This document shows, in pieces, positions 1-8,422 of a stretch of DNA of 64,000 bases. Numbering within the stretch: the first letter of the stretch is position 1; each line of letters begins with the position of its first letter. The notes beneath the pieces were generated by a model. The model worked only from the letters and a program-made list of their open reading frames with translations. It did not search any database and was not told the origin of the DNA. This DNA is from Peptostreptococcus sp. D1 (GTDB lineage Bacteria; Bacillota; Clostridia; Peptostreptococcales; Peptostreptococcaceae). Location: positions 1 to 64,000 of the forward strand of contig NZ_FONP01000009.1 of the NCBI RefSeq assembly GCF_900112955.1. Reading direction: 5' to 3'. The position numbers were made by a program, and so were the translations under genes.

Positions 1-57
1 CACGCTTATTAAAAATGCCAATAATGATATCAATATTGACCTAAATTTCTCTTTCAT
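1..57 (-). CDS. N-terminal fragment of a secreted protein (runs off the left edge)
   Basis: Only 19 codons are inside the window. They begin with ATG at 57, directly after a strong ribosome binding site (GAGGAGG, complement of 62-69). The peptide starts M-K-E-K and continues into a hydrophobic stretch (ILISLLAFLISV), which is the n-region and h-region of a signal peptide. The mature protein lies outside the window, so no function can be given. The microsatellite at 215-275 and the hairpin at 133-179 lie just upstream. Confidence 0.55.
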   Translation of the reverse strand, partial: MKEKFRSILISLLAFLISV

Positions 58-132
58 TTTTTCCTCCTCAACTGATATTCTTATAAATTATCGCTGTAAA
101 GCTCCTATTTTTTTGTATGTTTGAAATAAAAA

Positions 133-179
133 ATTGGCAAGAATACATACCTATCCATCAGGTAAATATTCTTGCCAAT
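133..179 (-). terminator. Strong hairpin with minus-strand T-tract
   Basis: The arms 133-152 and 160-179 pair at 18 of 20 positions around a 7-base loop. The outer 13 base pairs (ATTGGCAAGAATA) are perfect. Read on the minus strand the hairpin is followed by TTTTTTATTT, so it is an intrinsic terminator for leftward transcription. It separates the microsatellite region from the secreted-protein gene that starts at 57. Confidence 0.6.
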
Positions 180-212
180 CACAAAAAATTATATTACAAA
201 AAGACAGAGCTA

Positions 213-276
<64 letters not shown>

Positions 277-494
277 ACGATTGTGTTCAAATAATCCATC
301 CTTGTCCACTCTTTTCACATAAATTTCTATTTGTATATTATATCAAATTCATTTAATTTTTTCCAGTGTTATTTTTCATATTTGTTACTTAAAATTTGTA
401 ATATTACAATCGATATGAAACAAATAATAAAAAAAGAGAGAAAATCCTGTATAATTGAAGTAACCACAAATCAAAAATGAAAGGAATTCTCTCT

Positions 495-620
495 ATGAAT
501 AATATTATAACACAAAAGCAAAGATACTTATCTCATATTTTAGAAGCTAGATACCATGTAGTCAAAACTTACAGAAGTGATTACTTCATCAAATTTGTAT
601 ACAGAAAATATAAAAATTAG
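495..620 (+). pseudogene. Transposase N-terminal remnant
   Basis: A 41-codon reading frame starts after a good ribosome binding site (AAGGAATTCTCTCT). It begins MNNIITQKQRYLSHILEAR and ends in FVYRKYKN before a stop. From memory this resembles the N-terminus of a clostridial DDE transposase in which the helix-turn-helix (RKYHISKASL-like) would follow. The rest of the gene is missing. The 60 bases upstream look like an insertion-sequence end, with an imperfect inverted repeat of AGAGAGAA and TTCTCTCT. Family identity rests on recall and needs a similarity search. Confidence 0.45.
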
Positions 621-714
621 TATATTTAACTCCCCATTTTTCCATAACATCTTCTAAATGTTCTAAAGCATTTTTTTCATAGTCTCTTTTTAAAATACAA
701 ATTTCAAACCATAT
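589..714 (-). pseudogene. Gene fragment in frame after the nadE stop codon
   Basis: After the nadE stop codon (TAG, 717-715) the same frame stays open for 41 more codons, to a TGA at 591-589. The first 33 or so have protein-like composition, with charged helical residues (KRDYEKNALEHLEDVMEKWG). The last few overlap, antisense, the transposase remnant at 495-620. It has no start codon or ribosome binding site of its own. It is best read as the stump of a gene broken by the insertion sequence. Chance is a real alternative. Confidence 0.25.
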
Positions 715-1470
715 CTAAAATACTGGTGGCTTTGGTGCTGGAACTCTCTTATGCTCACTAATTCTATTTAGCCTATCGATTATCTCCAGGTCTTTTTCAG
801 GAACCTCGTCTCTTCTTCCTTCAACAACCATATCTATATAGTTGTAAGTAGTTCCCATTTCATTTTCGTCCGTCTGACCTTCCCATAGTCCCGCAGATGG
901 AGCCTTTTTAATTACATCCTCATGTACTCCAAGCTCTTTTGCCCATTCATATACCTCTGCCTTTGTAAGATTGGCGATCGGCAAAAAATCAACACCGCCA
1001 TCTCCATATTTTGTAAAGTAACCAGTTAGTATTTCAGCAGCATTGTCAGTACCAGCAACCAAATAACCTTGATTGTTTGCAACAGCATACACAGTCGCCA
1101 TTCTAACTCTTGCTCTCAAATTTGCATCTGTTATCTTCTCGTTCCCCTCTATGAATAGCCCCTTTTCCTTCAATTGCCCACACACAGCATCAAGAATAAT
1201 TCCTTGTGGCTCATCCAAAGTCAATTCGATATGTTCGATTCCACAGCCTTCAATAACCTTTAGAGCATCTAACCTATCTTGAGTATTTGATTTTATATTC
1301 ATAATAACGCCCAAAGAATTTTCAGGGAAAGCCATTTTCAACAAATAAGCTACAACTGCTGAATCTATTCCACCAGATACACCTACTACAGCACCTCTGC
1401 AATTAGCTTCTTTTACTTTTTCTCTAATCCAATCAACAGTTTTTTCAATTTTCTCTTTTCTAGTCAACAT
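715..1470 (-). CDS. nadE: NAD(+) synthase, ammonia-dependent
   Basis: This 251-residue protein makes NAD from nicotinic acid adenine dinucleotide, ATP and ammonia, the last step of NAD synthesis. The ATP-pyrophosphatase P-loop SGGIDSA lies at about residues 33-39, and the family motif GTDNAAEILTGYFTKYGD follows at about 140-157. There is no N-terminal nitrilase (glutaminase) domain, so it should use free ammonia. The start has the ribosome binding site AAGGAGAA. It lies 12 bp downstream of the yigZ-type gene and is probably co-transcribed with it. The C-terminus (PKPPVF) looks complete. Confidence 0.95.
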   Translation of the reverse strand: MLTRKEKIEKTVDWIREKVKEANCRGAVVGVSGGIDSAVVAYLLKMAFPENSLGVIMNIKSNTQDRLDALKVIEGCGIEHIELTLDEPQGIILDAVCGQLKEKGLFIEGNEKITDANLRARVRMATVYAVANNQGYLVAGTDNAAEILTGYFTKYGDGGVDFLPIANLTKAEVYEWAKELGVHEDVIKKAPSAGLWEGQTDENEMGTTYNYIDMVVEGRRDEVPEKDLEIIDRLNRISEHKRVPAPKPPVF

Positions 1471-1482
1471 AACAATTCTCCT

Positions 1483-2124
1483 TTAAATAATTCTTCCATC
1501 TACAACAGACAAGTAAAACTCATCCCCAAAAGACACCCTTGCATTTGCATTTGTCAATTCTAATATCATTTTATTTAAGCCCTCTGTTTTTTCCGATTCA
1601 CAGAAAACATTAATCTTTACCTTATCAGCATACTCTATCTCTTTTACAAAATAATTATTATTCGATAACTCATTTTGTATTTTACCCAATAACGTATATT
1701 CAAGCTCTACTTCAACGCTCACAAAAGGTCTTTTTTCAACGATTTTAGCAGCATCCAAACCAAGCTTTGCACCTTTGGTATATGCCCTTACAAGCCCTCC
1801 TGCACCTAGTTTAATACCACCAAAATATCTAGTAACAACAACTACTACATTTCGTAAATCTTCCTTTTTTATCAGCTCCAAAGTCGGTATTCCCGCAGTT
1901 CCTTGAGGCTCACCATCATCACTATATCGTTGAATATTCATGCTTTGACCAATTGTATACGCCCATACATTGTGAGTTGCATCTTTATAATTTTGCTTTA
2001 TTTTATCAATAAATTCTCTAGCCTCTTCTTCTGTCTGAACTGGCTTTGCATGGCCAATAAATCTTGATTTTTCAACAATATATTCATCGCTACCATATGA
2101 ATTAAGTGTTTTGAAGTTATCCAT
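1483..2124 (-). CDS. YigZ/IMPACT family protein
   Basis: This 213-residue protein belongs to the YigZ/YvyE (UPF0029, IMPACT) family. Conserved blocks are visible in order: KSRFIGHAKPV near the start, HNVWAYTIG, RYSDDGEPQGTAGIPTLELI at about 67-86, and VVVVTRYFGGIKLGAGGLVRAY at about 93-114. The C-terminal part is the usual small ferredoxin-like domain (DUF1949). Members are linked to translation or RNA-associated regulation, but the biochemical role in bacteria is not settled. The start is supported by AAAGGGG. It is the first gene of a two-gene operon with nadE. Confidence 0.9.
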   Translation of the reverse strand: MDNFKTLNSYGSDEYIVEKSRFIGHAKPVQTEEEAREFIDKIKQNYKDATHNVWAYTIGQSMNIQRYSDDGEPQGTAGIPTLELIKKEDLRNVVVVVTRYFGGIKLGAGGLVRAYTKGAKLGLDAAKIVEKRPFVSVEVELEYTLLGKIQNELSNNNYFVKEIEYADKVKINVFCESEKTEGLNKMILELTNANARVSFGDEFYLSVVDGRII

Positions 2125-2228
2125 AAAGCAACCCCTTTCTATAAATCCTTTAGAAATTATTATATCACAAACAGAGACGTATTTTCAAAAACTCAATACT
2201 TATTTTACTCTAGTTCGTTTATACAGAA

Positions 2229-2263
2229 ATATCGACCTCAGTTGTGATTTCTGAGGTCGATAT
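2229..2263 (-). terminator. Intrinsic terminator after the CPBP gene
   Basis: Perfect 13-bp arms (2229-2241 and 2251-2263, ATATCGACCTCAG and its complement) surround a 9-base loop. They lie just past the stop of the leftward CPBP protease gene. Both flanks are T-rich or A-rich, so it may work in both directions. Confidence 0.75.
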
Positions 2264-2278
2264 ATATTTATTTTTAAA

Positions 2279-3352
2279 TTAACTATTAAATCTTTCATAT
2301 ATTGTTGGCATCCTGAAGTTTTCATTTCTCACATATTTACTAAATACAAACCAAAGCTGAGTCAAAACAACTACTGCTATAGTGGCAATTATACTCTCTA
2401 CGTCATATGACTGATTTTCTATTGAGTTTGAAAAAACACCTACAAGATTATTATTTAGAAAATGCATAATTACTACAGACCATATTGATTTGGTGTATCC
2501 ATATGCAAATGAAAATAATACAGACAGTCCTATGCAAAAAATAATCTGAATACAAACACTAAACATCCAAGTCTTACCATCCGAGTAAAACAATATATTA
2601 AGTGGAAGATGCCATAGTCCCCAAATTACGCCTAAAAGGATTACCCCTTTTACCATCCCAAATTTTTTCTGTAATACAGGTTGAAGATAGTATCTCCATC
2701 CGTACTCCTCACCAAAGAATGGCATATATACTAGGAAAAATGATGGTATTAATGATAATAAAGCATATACTTTGTCAACACCAAATTCTGATATGATTTC
2801 TTTAATAGAATTTTTTTCTATTAAGAATACTATCAAAAATCTAGAAAAAAACAGTATTATAAATATCAAAGAGACAATCAATACTTTTTTTCTTGAATCT
2901 AATGAAAACCCTGCTTTTTCTTTCAGGTGTTTATCCATCACCCAAAGATATGATATTCCAACTATAGATGACAATATCATCACTATATTTGTAATAAACG
3001 ATATACTCTCTCCGACAAATGGATACAATATTGCAGTTACACATAGTATTACAACACATATTATATATAAAATCATAAAACTGAACATATTGCTATCTTT
3101 TTTTATATATTTATTTTTGAATAATATATACATAACTGCAAATGCTGGTATAAACATCTGTAAAGATGGATATATACTTGTATCTAGCCCTTTTTCTTTT
3201 GCAAGATAAAGTGGTATTGCCATTATAAATGGTATTAAAAATGATATTAACATAAAAAGCATTAAATCATTGTTTTCGGTATTTTTTGATTTTTCCTTAA
3301 TATCATTACTATTATCCTCAATATTAACTCCATTCAACATACTATCCTTCAT
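2279..3352 (-). CDS. CPBP-family intramembrane metalloprotease
   Basis: The protein is about 357 residues with eight or so hydrophobic segments, starting near residue 34. The CPBP (CAAX protease and bacteriocin-processing) motifs are present: EEYGWRYYLQP (EExxxR type), then GLWHLPLNILF with the second histidine, and HFLNNNLVG near the C-terminus. Family members cleave or modify membrane-associated proteins or peptides and often act in bacteriocin self-immunity. The substrate here is unknown. The ATG at 3352 is preferred over an upstream in-frame ATG at 3385 because only it has a strong ribosome binding site (AGAGGGGG). The N-terminal 30 residues are polar. Confidence 0.85.
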   Translation of the reverse strand: MKDSMLNGVNIEDNSNDIKEKSKNTENNDLMLFMLISFLIPFIMAIPLYLAKEKGLDTSIYPSLQMFIPAFAVMYILFKNKYIKKDSNMFSFMILYIICVVILCVTAILYPFVGESISFITNIVMILSSIVGISYLWVMDKHLKEKAGFSLDSRKKVLIVSLIFIILFFSRFLIVFLIEKNSIKEIISEFGVDKVYALLSLIPSFFLVYMPFFGEEYGWRYYLQPVLQKKFGMVKGVILLGVIWGLWHLPLNILFYSDGKTWMFSVCIQIIFCIGLSVLFSFAYGYTKSIWSVVIMHFLNNNLVGVFSNSIENQSYDVESIIATIAVVVLTQLWFVFSKYVRNENFRMPTIYERFNS

Positions 3353-3412
3353 AACCCCCTCTGAAATAACCACATTATTCAACAATGTTATTTCATTTCA
3401 TTTAATAAATAG

Positions 3413-3628
3413 CTACAAATCACTCTCTTCTAAATTTATTTCCATTTCCTCATCAATTTCTTCTGACACATATTTTCCGTCTTTTTTTCTTTGCTTTACA
3501 CACAAGGTCAATAGATATTCAATTTGACCATTTATAGATCTAAAATCATCCTCTGCCCATGATGATAGCTGGCTATAAAGCTTGGAGGAAATTCTTAGTG
3601 GAACCTGTTTTTTTGTATCCTTTTCCAT
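3413..3628 (-). CDS. Small Arc/ribbon-helix-helix type DNA-binding protein
   Basis: This 71-residue protein has the pattern KKQVPLRISSKLYSQLSSWAEDDFRSINGQIEYLL. That matches the beta-strand, helix, helix layout of Arc-like ribbon-helix-helix repressors, where the strand VPLRI contacts DNA. The C-terminal 25 residues are acidic. Its start codon overlaps the stop of the SPFH gene by one base (TAATG), so the two are translationally coupled. The same coupling is seen next to SPFH genes in other clostridia, to my recollection. The likely role is autoregulation of the pair. Confidence 0.75.
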   Translation of the reverse strand: MEKDTKKQVPLRISSKLYSQLSSWAEDDFRSINGQIEYLLTLCVKQRKKDGKYVSEEIDEEMEINLEESDL

Positions 3629-4638
3629 TAGTAAAGACTTCCTGAATTTACAATTGGTTGTGCATCTTTATTACCGCAAAGAACAACCAATAAGTTAGAT
3701 ACCATTGCAGCTTTTCGCTCTTCATCAAGCTCTACTTTGCCTCCTTCACTAAGCTTATCAATTGCCATTTCAACCATACCTACAGCACCATCAACAATCA
3801 TTTTTCTAGCATCTATTATTGCAGAAGCCTGCTGTCTTTGTAGCATAACAGCTGCTATTTCCTGTGCATATGCCAAATAAGTTATTCTAGCTTCAATTAT
3901 TTCTATACCTGCTTGATTTACTTTGTTTTGTATCTCATCTTTAATTCTCTTAGCCACTATTTCACTTGAACCTCTCAATGAACCCTCATCTGGCTCTCCA
4001 TCACCTGTAGTATCAACATTAGATGCTACATCATACGGATAAATTCTAACGATATTCCTCAATGCAACATCACATTGAAGCGATAGGAACTCCATATAGT
4101 TATCTACTTCAAAGACCGCCTTCGCAGTATCTGTAACCTTCCAAATGACTGCTATCCCTATTTCTACCGGATTTCCCAAACAGTCATTTATCTTTTGCCT
4201 ATTATTGTTTAGAGTCATATGCTTTAAGGATATCTTTTTGCTAGAGGGAGAATTGACTTCAACACCTTCAATATTCACATCTGTTTTCTTTCTATTCACA
4301 TCGCCACTCTGTCTCAAGGACGTAGATGCAGCAGGATTAACTGAGACAGAAAATGGATTTACAAAATATATTCCTTCTTTTCTAATTGTACCAGTATACT
4401 TACCAAAAAGAGTCATTACCAATGCCTCTTGAGGCTTTATGACCTTGATTCCTGCAAAGCAGATAAATATAACTACCATAAGGCAAATCAGTAAAAAAAT
4501 AAATATCGCTTTAGTAGCACCGAAAATATTTTCAGCTCCAATAACCTTTATGAATAATCCAACATCTGCTACCAATGCTAAAATAAGTAAAAATAACATC
4601 CCCAGTCCATTCATAGCCTTTAATTCTTTTTCTTGCAT
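3628..4638 (-). CDS. SPFH/band 7 domain protein (stomatin-like)
   Basis: The protein has about 336 residues. Two hydrophobic segments at the N-terminus (about 12-30 and 41-65) are followed by the SPFH core beginning VIKPQEALVMTLFGKYTGTIRKEGIYFVNPF. Further on is the stomatin signature IEIIEARITYLAYAQEIAAVMLQRQQA. Such proteins form oligomeric membrane scaffolds or lipid microdomains. The ATG at 4638 has a good ribosome binding site (TGGAGGTG). The longer frame to 4689 has none and was not used. The insert between about 105 and 140 is rich in Ser, Lys and Asn and looks disordered. Confidence 0.85.
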   Translation of the reverse strand: MQEKELKAMNGLGMLFLLILALVADVGLFIKVIGAENIFGATKAIFIFLLICLMVVIFICFAGIKVIKPQEALVMTLFGKYTGTIRKEGIYFVNPFSVSVNPAASTSLRQSGDVNRKKTDVNIEGVEVNSPSSKKISLKHMTLNNNRQKINDCLGNPVEIGIAVIWKVTDTAKAVFEVDNYMEFLSLQCDVALRNIVRIYPYDVASNVDTTGDGEPDEGSLRGSSEIVAKRIKDEIQNKVNQAGIEIIEARITYLAYAQEIAAVMLQRQQASAIIDARKMIVDGAVGMVEMAIDKLSEGGKVELDEERKAAMVSNLLVVLCGNKDAQPIVNSGSLY

Positions 4639-4687
4639 AATAACACCTCCATTAATTATATTTGCTAAAAAATAAAGAAAAAAATAC

Positions 4688-4730
4688 AAAACATCTTTTC
4701 GATATCATAATGATATCAAAAAGATGTTTT
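4688..4730 (-). terminator. Terminator after the CWB2/NlpC gene
   Basis: Twenty-base arms (4688-4707 and 4711-4730) match at 19 of 20 positions around a TAA loop. Read leftward they are followed by TTTGTATTTTTTTC. The hairpin lies between the stop of the wall hydrolase gene and the start of the SPFH gene. Confidence 0.85.
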
Positions 4731-4747
4731 GCAGTCAATAGCATATT

Positions 4748-6781
4748 CTATCTAATTTTTGAAAAATCTTTTACCAAAAATACATTCTCTAGAAATATTC
4801 TATTATTTTTATCCAAAATTGATGTAGGTGATATTTCATTTTTAAAGACAGCTATATTTTTTCCATTCTCTTTTCTATATCCGTACTGGTGTACCATGTA
4901 TGTCCTTCCATTTTCATCAACACCTAAATACAGCATTGTGTGTCCAGATAAATACATTGCTGAAAAACCTGGCTTTTGCTTCTTTAACAAATTGTTTTTT
5001 GCATTATAGCCACCAGAAATGTTAAAATTCACAGTACTTCCAATAATATCCTTAGATTGCGTGGAGGTATCTCTAGAAATTATCACTCCAAAGCTCCTAT
5101 ATACATCTCTTATAAAGCCAGAGCAGTCTCTGGCACTATTGCTATGTCCCCAACCATACTTTTCACCATTGAATTTTAGCATCTGCTTTATTACATTACT
5201 TTGAGTGAACGGCAAAAAGCGTTCTGTCGCATCATTCTTATTTATCTCAATATTTCTAACCCTATACCCATCTCCAGATATCGGCATGGATACAATGTAG
5301 TTGTCCCCATTTTTTTTCAATAATGGCAATTTCGTACCCATATCCAAAAGATATCCTTGACTATCTCTGATTTGTCTTGAGATAACGGTTATAAAGCTTT
5401 GATTTTGTAATTCAATTAGCTTCTCCTTGGAAACCTTCATTATATCTTTTGTCGGAATCCATCCGCGATAGTCTACAGAGGTTATATATGCCCACGATTT
5501 GTCGGAATTGTATTTATTTATCGCAATAGGCTCCCAAGGGAAAAGTCCTGACAGTGATGAATAATCGTCAAAGGTGTTTGGATCGACATAGTTTTTACCC
5601 ATAGGCTTTTCTTTTATAATTGTTCTTCTAGCAATCACACCAAACTCAGAAGCATTCTCTGCGTATATATTATATAAATAGCTTGAGCGCTGAATATTCG
5701 ACTGATTAATTCGCTCTATTTCTTCTGCTGAATACAACACTGTATTATCATATTTGTTATAGTAATTCCAATATTCATAAGTATTTCTGTTCGTCGGCTT
5801 TAATTTACTTCTAGGTGTATTCATATCCTTATCTCCAATTGACGAGTCTGGATTGCCATCGTTTGATGCCATCGAAAATAATTTACTAGACACAGAATTT
5901 TCTCCACCAACGACAAATATTCGTTCTTTATTTTTTATATATTCCTTTATGTCCGAATCTAAATTTTTGTTATTTGTCAAAAGTATAGAGCTATCGTAGC
6001 CAAATGAAAGTGTTCCAGATGCTAAGGCATCTATCAGAGCTCTTCCATTCGAAATAATGGAGCTTGTATATCCAGTTTCCTTAGCAATATTTAACGATGT
6101 TCTATATCTGTCACTACCACTTATTCTTCTTGAAGCCTTTATCATTTTAAATGTATTGCCAGAAATCGAGCCTTCTCCTCCCACTACAATCTTATCTAGG
6201 TTAGAATTAATCAATTTTGAAGGTATATTTCTATCATCTATCAATATGATAGGCATTGTATTTCTAGCCAAAGCAGTAGATGACACAGAATCGGCTGGAT
6301 TTGCTGCCACGATATAAGAGCTAACATCTGTGTTTTTCTCTATTTCATCCGCAATTAACACAGATGTTTCATATCTACTAGCACCCCCAATCCTTTGAAC
6401 TTGAATTCCTTGTCCTTTTAATCCATCTTCTATTTCCTTACCTACAGAGCTATAACCACCTAGTATTATGACCTTTTCAGGCTTTATCAAGTCAATTTCT
6501 CTCTTTGTATTATCATCCAAATTATTTTCTCTAGTCAATAATATTACACCCTCGCAGGAATTTGCTAAAACTGTTCCCGGTAAGGCATCTATAAAATTTT
6601 TTGAATTTACAAGGAGCACAGCCTTTTTATTTTCGATTTTTCTAGAGATATTGATGGCGGTCAAATATCTATTGCCACCAGATATCCTTTCAAAATTAAT
6701 ACCATCTGCCTTTACTTTTATTCCAGCTATAGCTAGTATAGACAACGATATTGTCATAGCTTTTATTACTCTGTTTTTCAT
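4748..6781 (-). CDS. CWB2-repeat cell-surface NlpC/P60 peptidase
   Basis: This 677-residue protein has a signal peptide at 1-25 (ending KVKADG). Three tandem CWB2 repeats follow (about 30-305), recognisable by ISGGNRYLTAINIS, RIGGASRYETSVLIAD and RISGSDRYRTSLNIAK; these attach proteins to wall polymers in clostridia. A linker leads to an SH3-like region (about 400-460, with SLFPWEPIAINKY and RGWIPTKDI). The C-terminal NlpC/P60 domain carries the catalytic Cys at about 553 (ARDCSGFI) and His at about 615 (SGHTMLYLG). It should cut peptidoglycan stem peptides. ATG 6781 is chosen because the ribosome binding site GAGGTG lies just before it; an ATG four codons earlier contains that site. Confidence 0.92.
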   Translation of the reverse strand: MKNRVIKAMTISLSILAIAGIKVKADGINFERISGGNRYLTAINISRKIENKKAVLLVNSKNFIDALPGTVLANSCEGVILLTRENNLDDNTKREIDLIKPEKVIILGGYSSVGKEIEDGLKGQGIQVQRIGGASRYETSVLIADEIEKNTDVSSYIVAANPADSVSSTALARNTMPIILIDDRNIPSKLINSNLDKIVVGGEGSISGNTFKMIKASRRISGSDRYRTSLNIAKETGYTSSIISNGRALIDALASGTLSFGYDSSILLTNNKNLDSDIKEYIKNKERIFVVGGENSVSSKLFSMASNDGNPDSSIGDKDMNTPRSKLKPTNRNTYEYWNYYNKYDNTVLYSAEEIERINQSNIQRSSYLYNIYAENASEFGVIARRTIIKEKPMGKNYVDPNTFDDYSSLSGLFPWEPIAINKYNSDKSWAYITSVDYRGWIPTKDIMKVSKEKLIELQNQSFITVISRQIRDSQGYLLDMGTKLPLLKKNGDNYIVSMPISGDGYRVRNIEINKNDATERFLPFTQSNVIKQMLKFNGEKYGWGHSNSARDCSGFIRDVYRSFGVIISRDTSTQSKDIIGSTVNFNISGGYNAKNNLLKKQKPGFSAMYLSGHTMLYLGVDENGRTYMVHQYGYRKENGKNIAVFKNEISPTSILDKNNRIFLENVFLVKDFSKIR

Positions 6782-6853
6782 ATTACACCTCATTTCAAAA
6801 TAATATTTATTTGAACTCCCTCTTGCTATCAGGCATTTCTACCTGTATATACA

Positions 6854-6859
6854 ATTATA
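6854..6859 (-). promoter_or_regulatory. Probable -10 box for the CWB2/NlpC gene
   Basis: A TATAAT with the extended element TGA in front reads leftward toward the gene that starts at 6781. No clear -35 box was found. A small hairpin (CAGG...CCTG) lies in the leader. The rest of the 6782-7094 gap shows only the rightward promoter listed separately. Confidence 0.5.
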
Positions 6860-6968
6860 TCATAACAGTAACCAATTGTTCCCATTCAATTACAGCAATT
6901 ATTGTCACAAGTATTCAGATGTCCATAAAAATAGGTATGAAATTTTTTTAAATTTTGTCTTGAAAACG

Positions 6969-6997
6969 TTGTTTAAAGCTTTCTATGATGATATAAT
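6969..6997 (+). promoter_or_regulatory. Promoter of the HEAT-repeat gene
   Basis: A TTGTTT box (6969-6974) and a TATAAT box (6992-6997) are separated by 17 bp, about 90 bp upstream of the TTG start at 7095. Confidence 0.65.
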
Positions 6998-7094
6998 AAA
7001 GGAAAGAAAATAATTTTCTAAATTTTTAAAAAGTTATATTGAATAAAAGAATTTGTTATTCGATAGATAAAATTTATTATTAGGAGGAATAGAA

Positions 7095-7772
7095 TTGGTA
7101 ATAAGATGGGAAAATGTCGACGACCTAGAGGATTACTTTATTACTTATCTTCTTTATGCAGATTCTTTTACAGTTCCACAAATATCCAGAATAAGAAATA
7201 TGACAGAAGAATCTGTTAATAAGGATCTTATATTGGCAAAGACACGATTGAGAGAAGTTAGAAAATCCTCCGATACACCGAAAAGTGATATCATAGAAAA
7301 GTATTTGTCATTATCAAAAGAGGAAAGATTGGATTTTATAAAAAAAGTGCCAAAAAACGAATTGGAATCATTTAAAATGAAGGTATATAAATCCATTCTA
7401 AAGACTGATAACGCTGAAGACTTGATGGTATTGGTATGGACTGTTGGAGAACTAAAGGATGATAGATTTCTTAACATTATCTATCCACTTCTTGACAAAG
7501 GTCATTCTAATTTAAGGCGTATAGCTTACTCTGCATTGGGAAAAATTGGTAATTCTGATAGTTGTAGGTATATTGAAATGGGATTGTCAGATTCCAATCC
7601 ACAAATCAGACAATACTGTGCAAAGTATCTTGGAAAAATTGGAACAAGAAACAGCTTGAGAATTTTAGAAAATGTAATCAAAAACAAGTCTGATTTTGAA
7701 AAGAGGTACGTGCTACGTGCCTGCGATGAATCAATTATAAAATTGAAGCAGAAATTCACAATCAGCAAATAA
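7095..7772 (+). CDS. HEAT-repeat protein with an N-terminal helical domain
   Basis: The 225-residue protein uses a TTG start at 7095, placed by the perfect AGGAGG site six bases upstream. Residues 1-55 (PQISRIRNMTEESVNKDLILAKTRLREV) look like a helix-turn-helix of the sigma-region-4 kind. The C-terminal half (about 115-215) has at least three HEAT-like helical repeats, for instance LRRIAYSALGKIGNSDSCR and IRQYCAKYLGKIGTRNSLR. It is probably a scaffold or adaptor, and no enzyme motif is visible. A degenerate Nudix gene follows 54 bp later on the same strand and is likely in the same transcript. Confidence 0.7.
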   Translation: MVIRWENVDDLEDYFITYLLYADSFTVPQISRIRNMTEESVNKDLILAKTRLREVRKSSDTPKSDIIEKYLSLSKEERLDFIKKVPKNELESFKMKVYKSILKTDNAEDLMVLVWTVGELKDDRFLNIIYPLLDKGHSNLRRIAYSALGKIGNSDSCRYIEMGLSDSNPQIRQYCAKYLGKIGTRNSLRILENVIKNKSDFEKRYVLRACDESIIKLKQKFTISK

Positions 7773-7826
7773 ACCGCGTAGCTGCGTGGTATAGTAATAT
7801 TACTAAGGAAAATGGAGGGATTCAAA

Positions 7827-8243
7827 ATGATAGTTAGACGTTGTTCTGGTGGAGTTGTTTTTTATGCAAATAAGGTATTGTTGGTTAAAAATGACAAGGG
7901 TGAGTGGACGTTGCCAAAGGGAAAAATAGTTGGCGAAGGACTGCCTCATGAAAGTGCTGTTCATAGAGTAAAGCTAGAAACGGGAGTAGCTCCTAAGATA
8001 TTGGATATCGCAGGAGACACCATTTATGAATTCTTCTCAAGAAGTAGAAATCAAAGAGTTTGTAATGCCATAATGTGGTATGTTATGGAGGCTGAAAATA
8101 TTGAAACCGAAATTTCTAAAGAGTTTTTAGAGGGTGGTTTCTATAAGGTTTCAGATGCGTTAGAAATGCTTACACATAGTAAGGAAAAATCATTGGTTGA
8201 TGTATCGTATAAGAAATATAAAAACTATAAAAAAGAAAAATAA
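7827..8243 (+). CDS. Nudix-fold protein with a degenerate Nudix box
   Basis: The 138-residue protein is recognisably a Nudix-fold protein: CSGGVVFYANKVLLVKNDKGEWTLPKGKIV at the N-terminus is typical of the family. The Nudix box should read G-x5-E-x7-R-E-x2-E-E-x-G. Here the segment is GEGLPHESAVHRVKLETGV. The Arg-Glu pair aligns with His-Arg, and only one of the two following glutamates is kept. Metal-dependent hydrolysis is therefore doubtful, and a ligand-binding or regulatory role is possible. The ATG at 7827 follows GGAGGG; an in-frame ATG at 7812 overlaps that site. It is likely co-transcribed with the HEAT-repeat gene. Confidence 0.8.
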   Translation: MIVRRCSGGVVFYANKVLLVKNDKGEWTLPKGKIVGEGLPHESAVHRVKLETGVAPKILDIAGDTIYEFFSRSRNQRVCNAIMWYVMEAENIETEISKEFLEGGFYKVSDALEMLTHSKEKSLVDVSYKKYKNYKKEK

Positions 8244-8251
8244 CAAGAATT

Positions 8252-8287
8252 AAGCTATAGTTATCATACTTATGATTACTATAGCTT
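8252..8287 (+). terminator. Terminator after the Nudix gene
   Basis: The arms 8252-8268 and 8271-8287 (AAGCTATAG...CTATAGCTT) pair at 16 of 17 positions and are followed by ATTTTTAG on the plus strand. Confidence 0.75.
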
Positions 8288-8375
8288 ATTTTTAGCTATA
8301 AAAAATACAGCCTATGGATTATCTATTTGTGATTTCATAGAAATATTACAAATAGCTTATTATTTCAATAAAAAA

Positions 8376-8406
8376 TGCAGTAGACGCCATAGTGGCGAAT
8401 ACTGCA
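8376..8406 (-). terminator. Terminator after rpsD
   Basis: A two-part stem (TGCAGTA with TACTGCA, then CGCCA with TGGCG) is followed leftward by TTTTTATTG. It lies 17 bp past the rpsD stop codon. Confidence 0.75.
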
Positions 8407-8422
8407 AAATACTTTTTTTATC

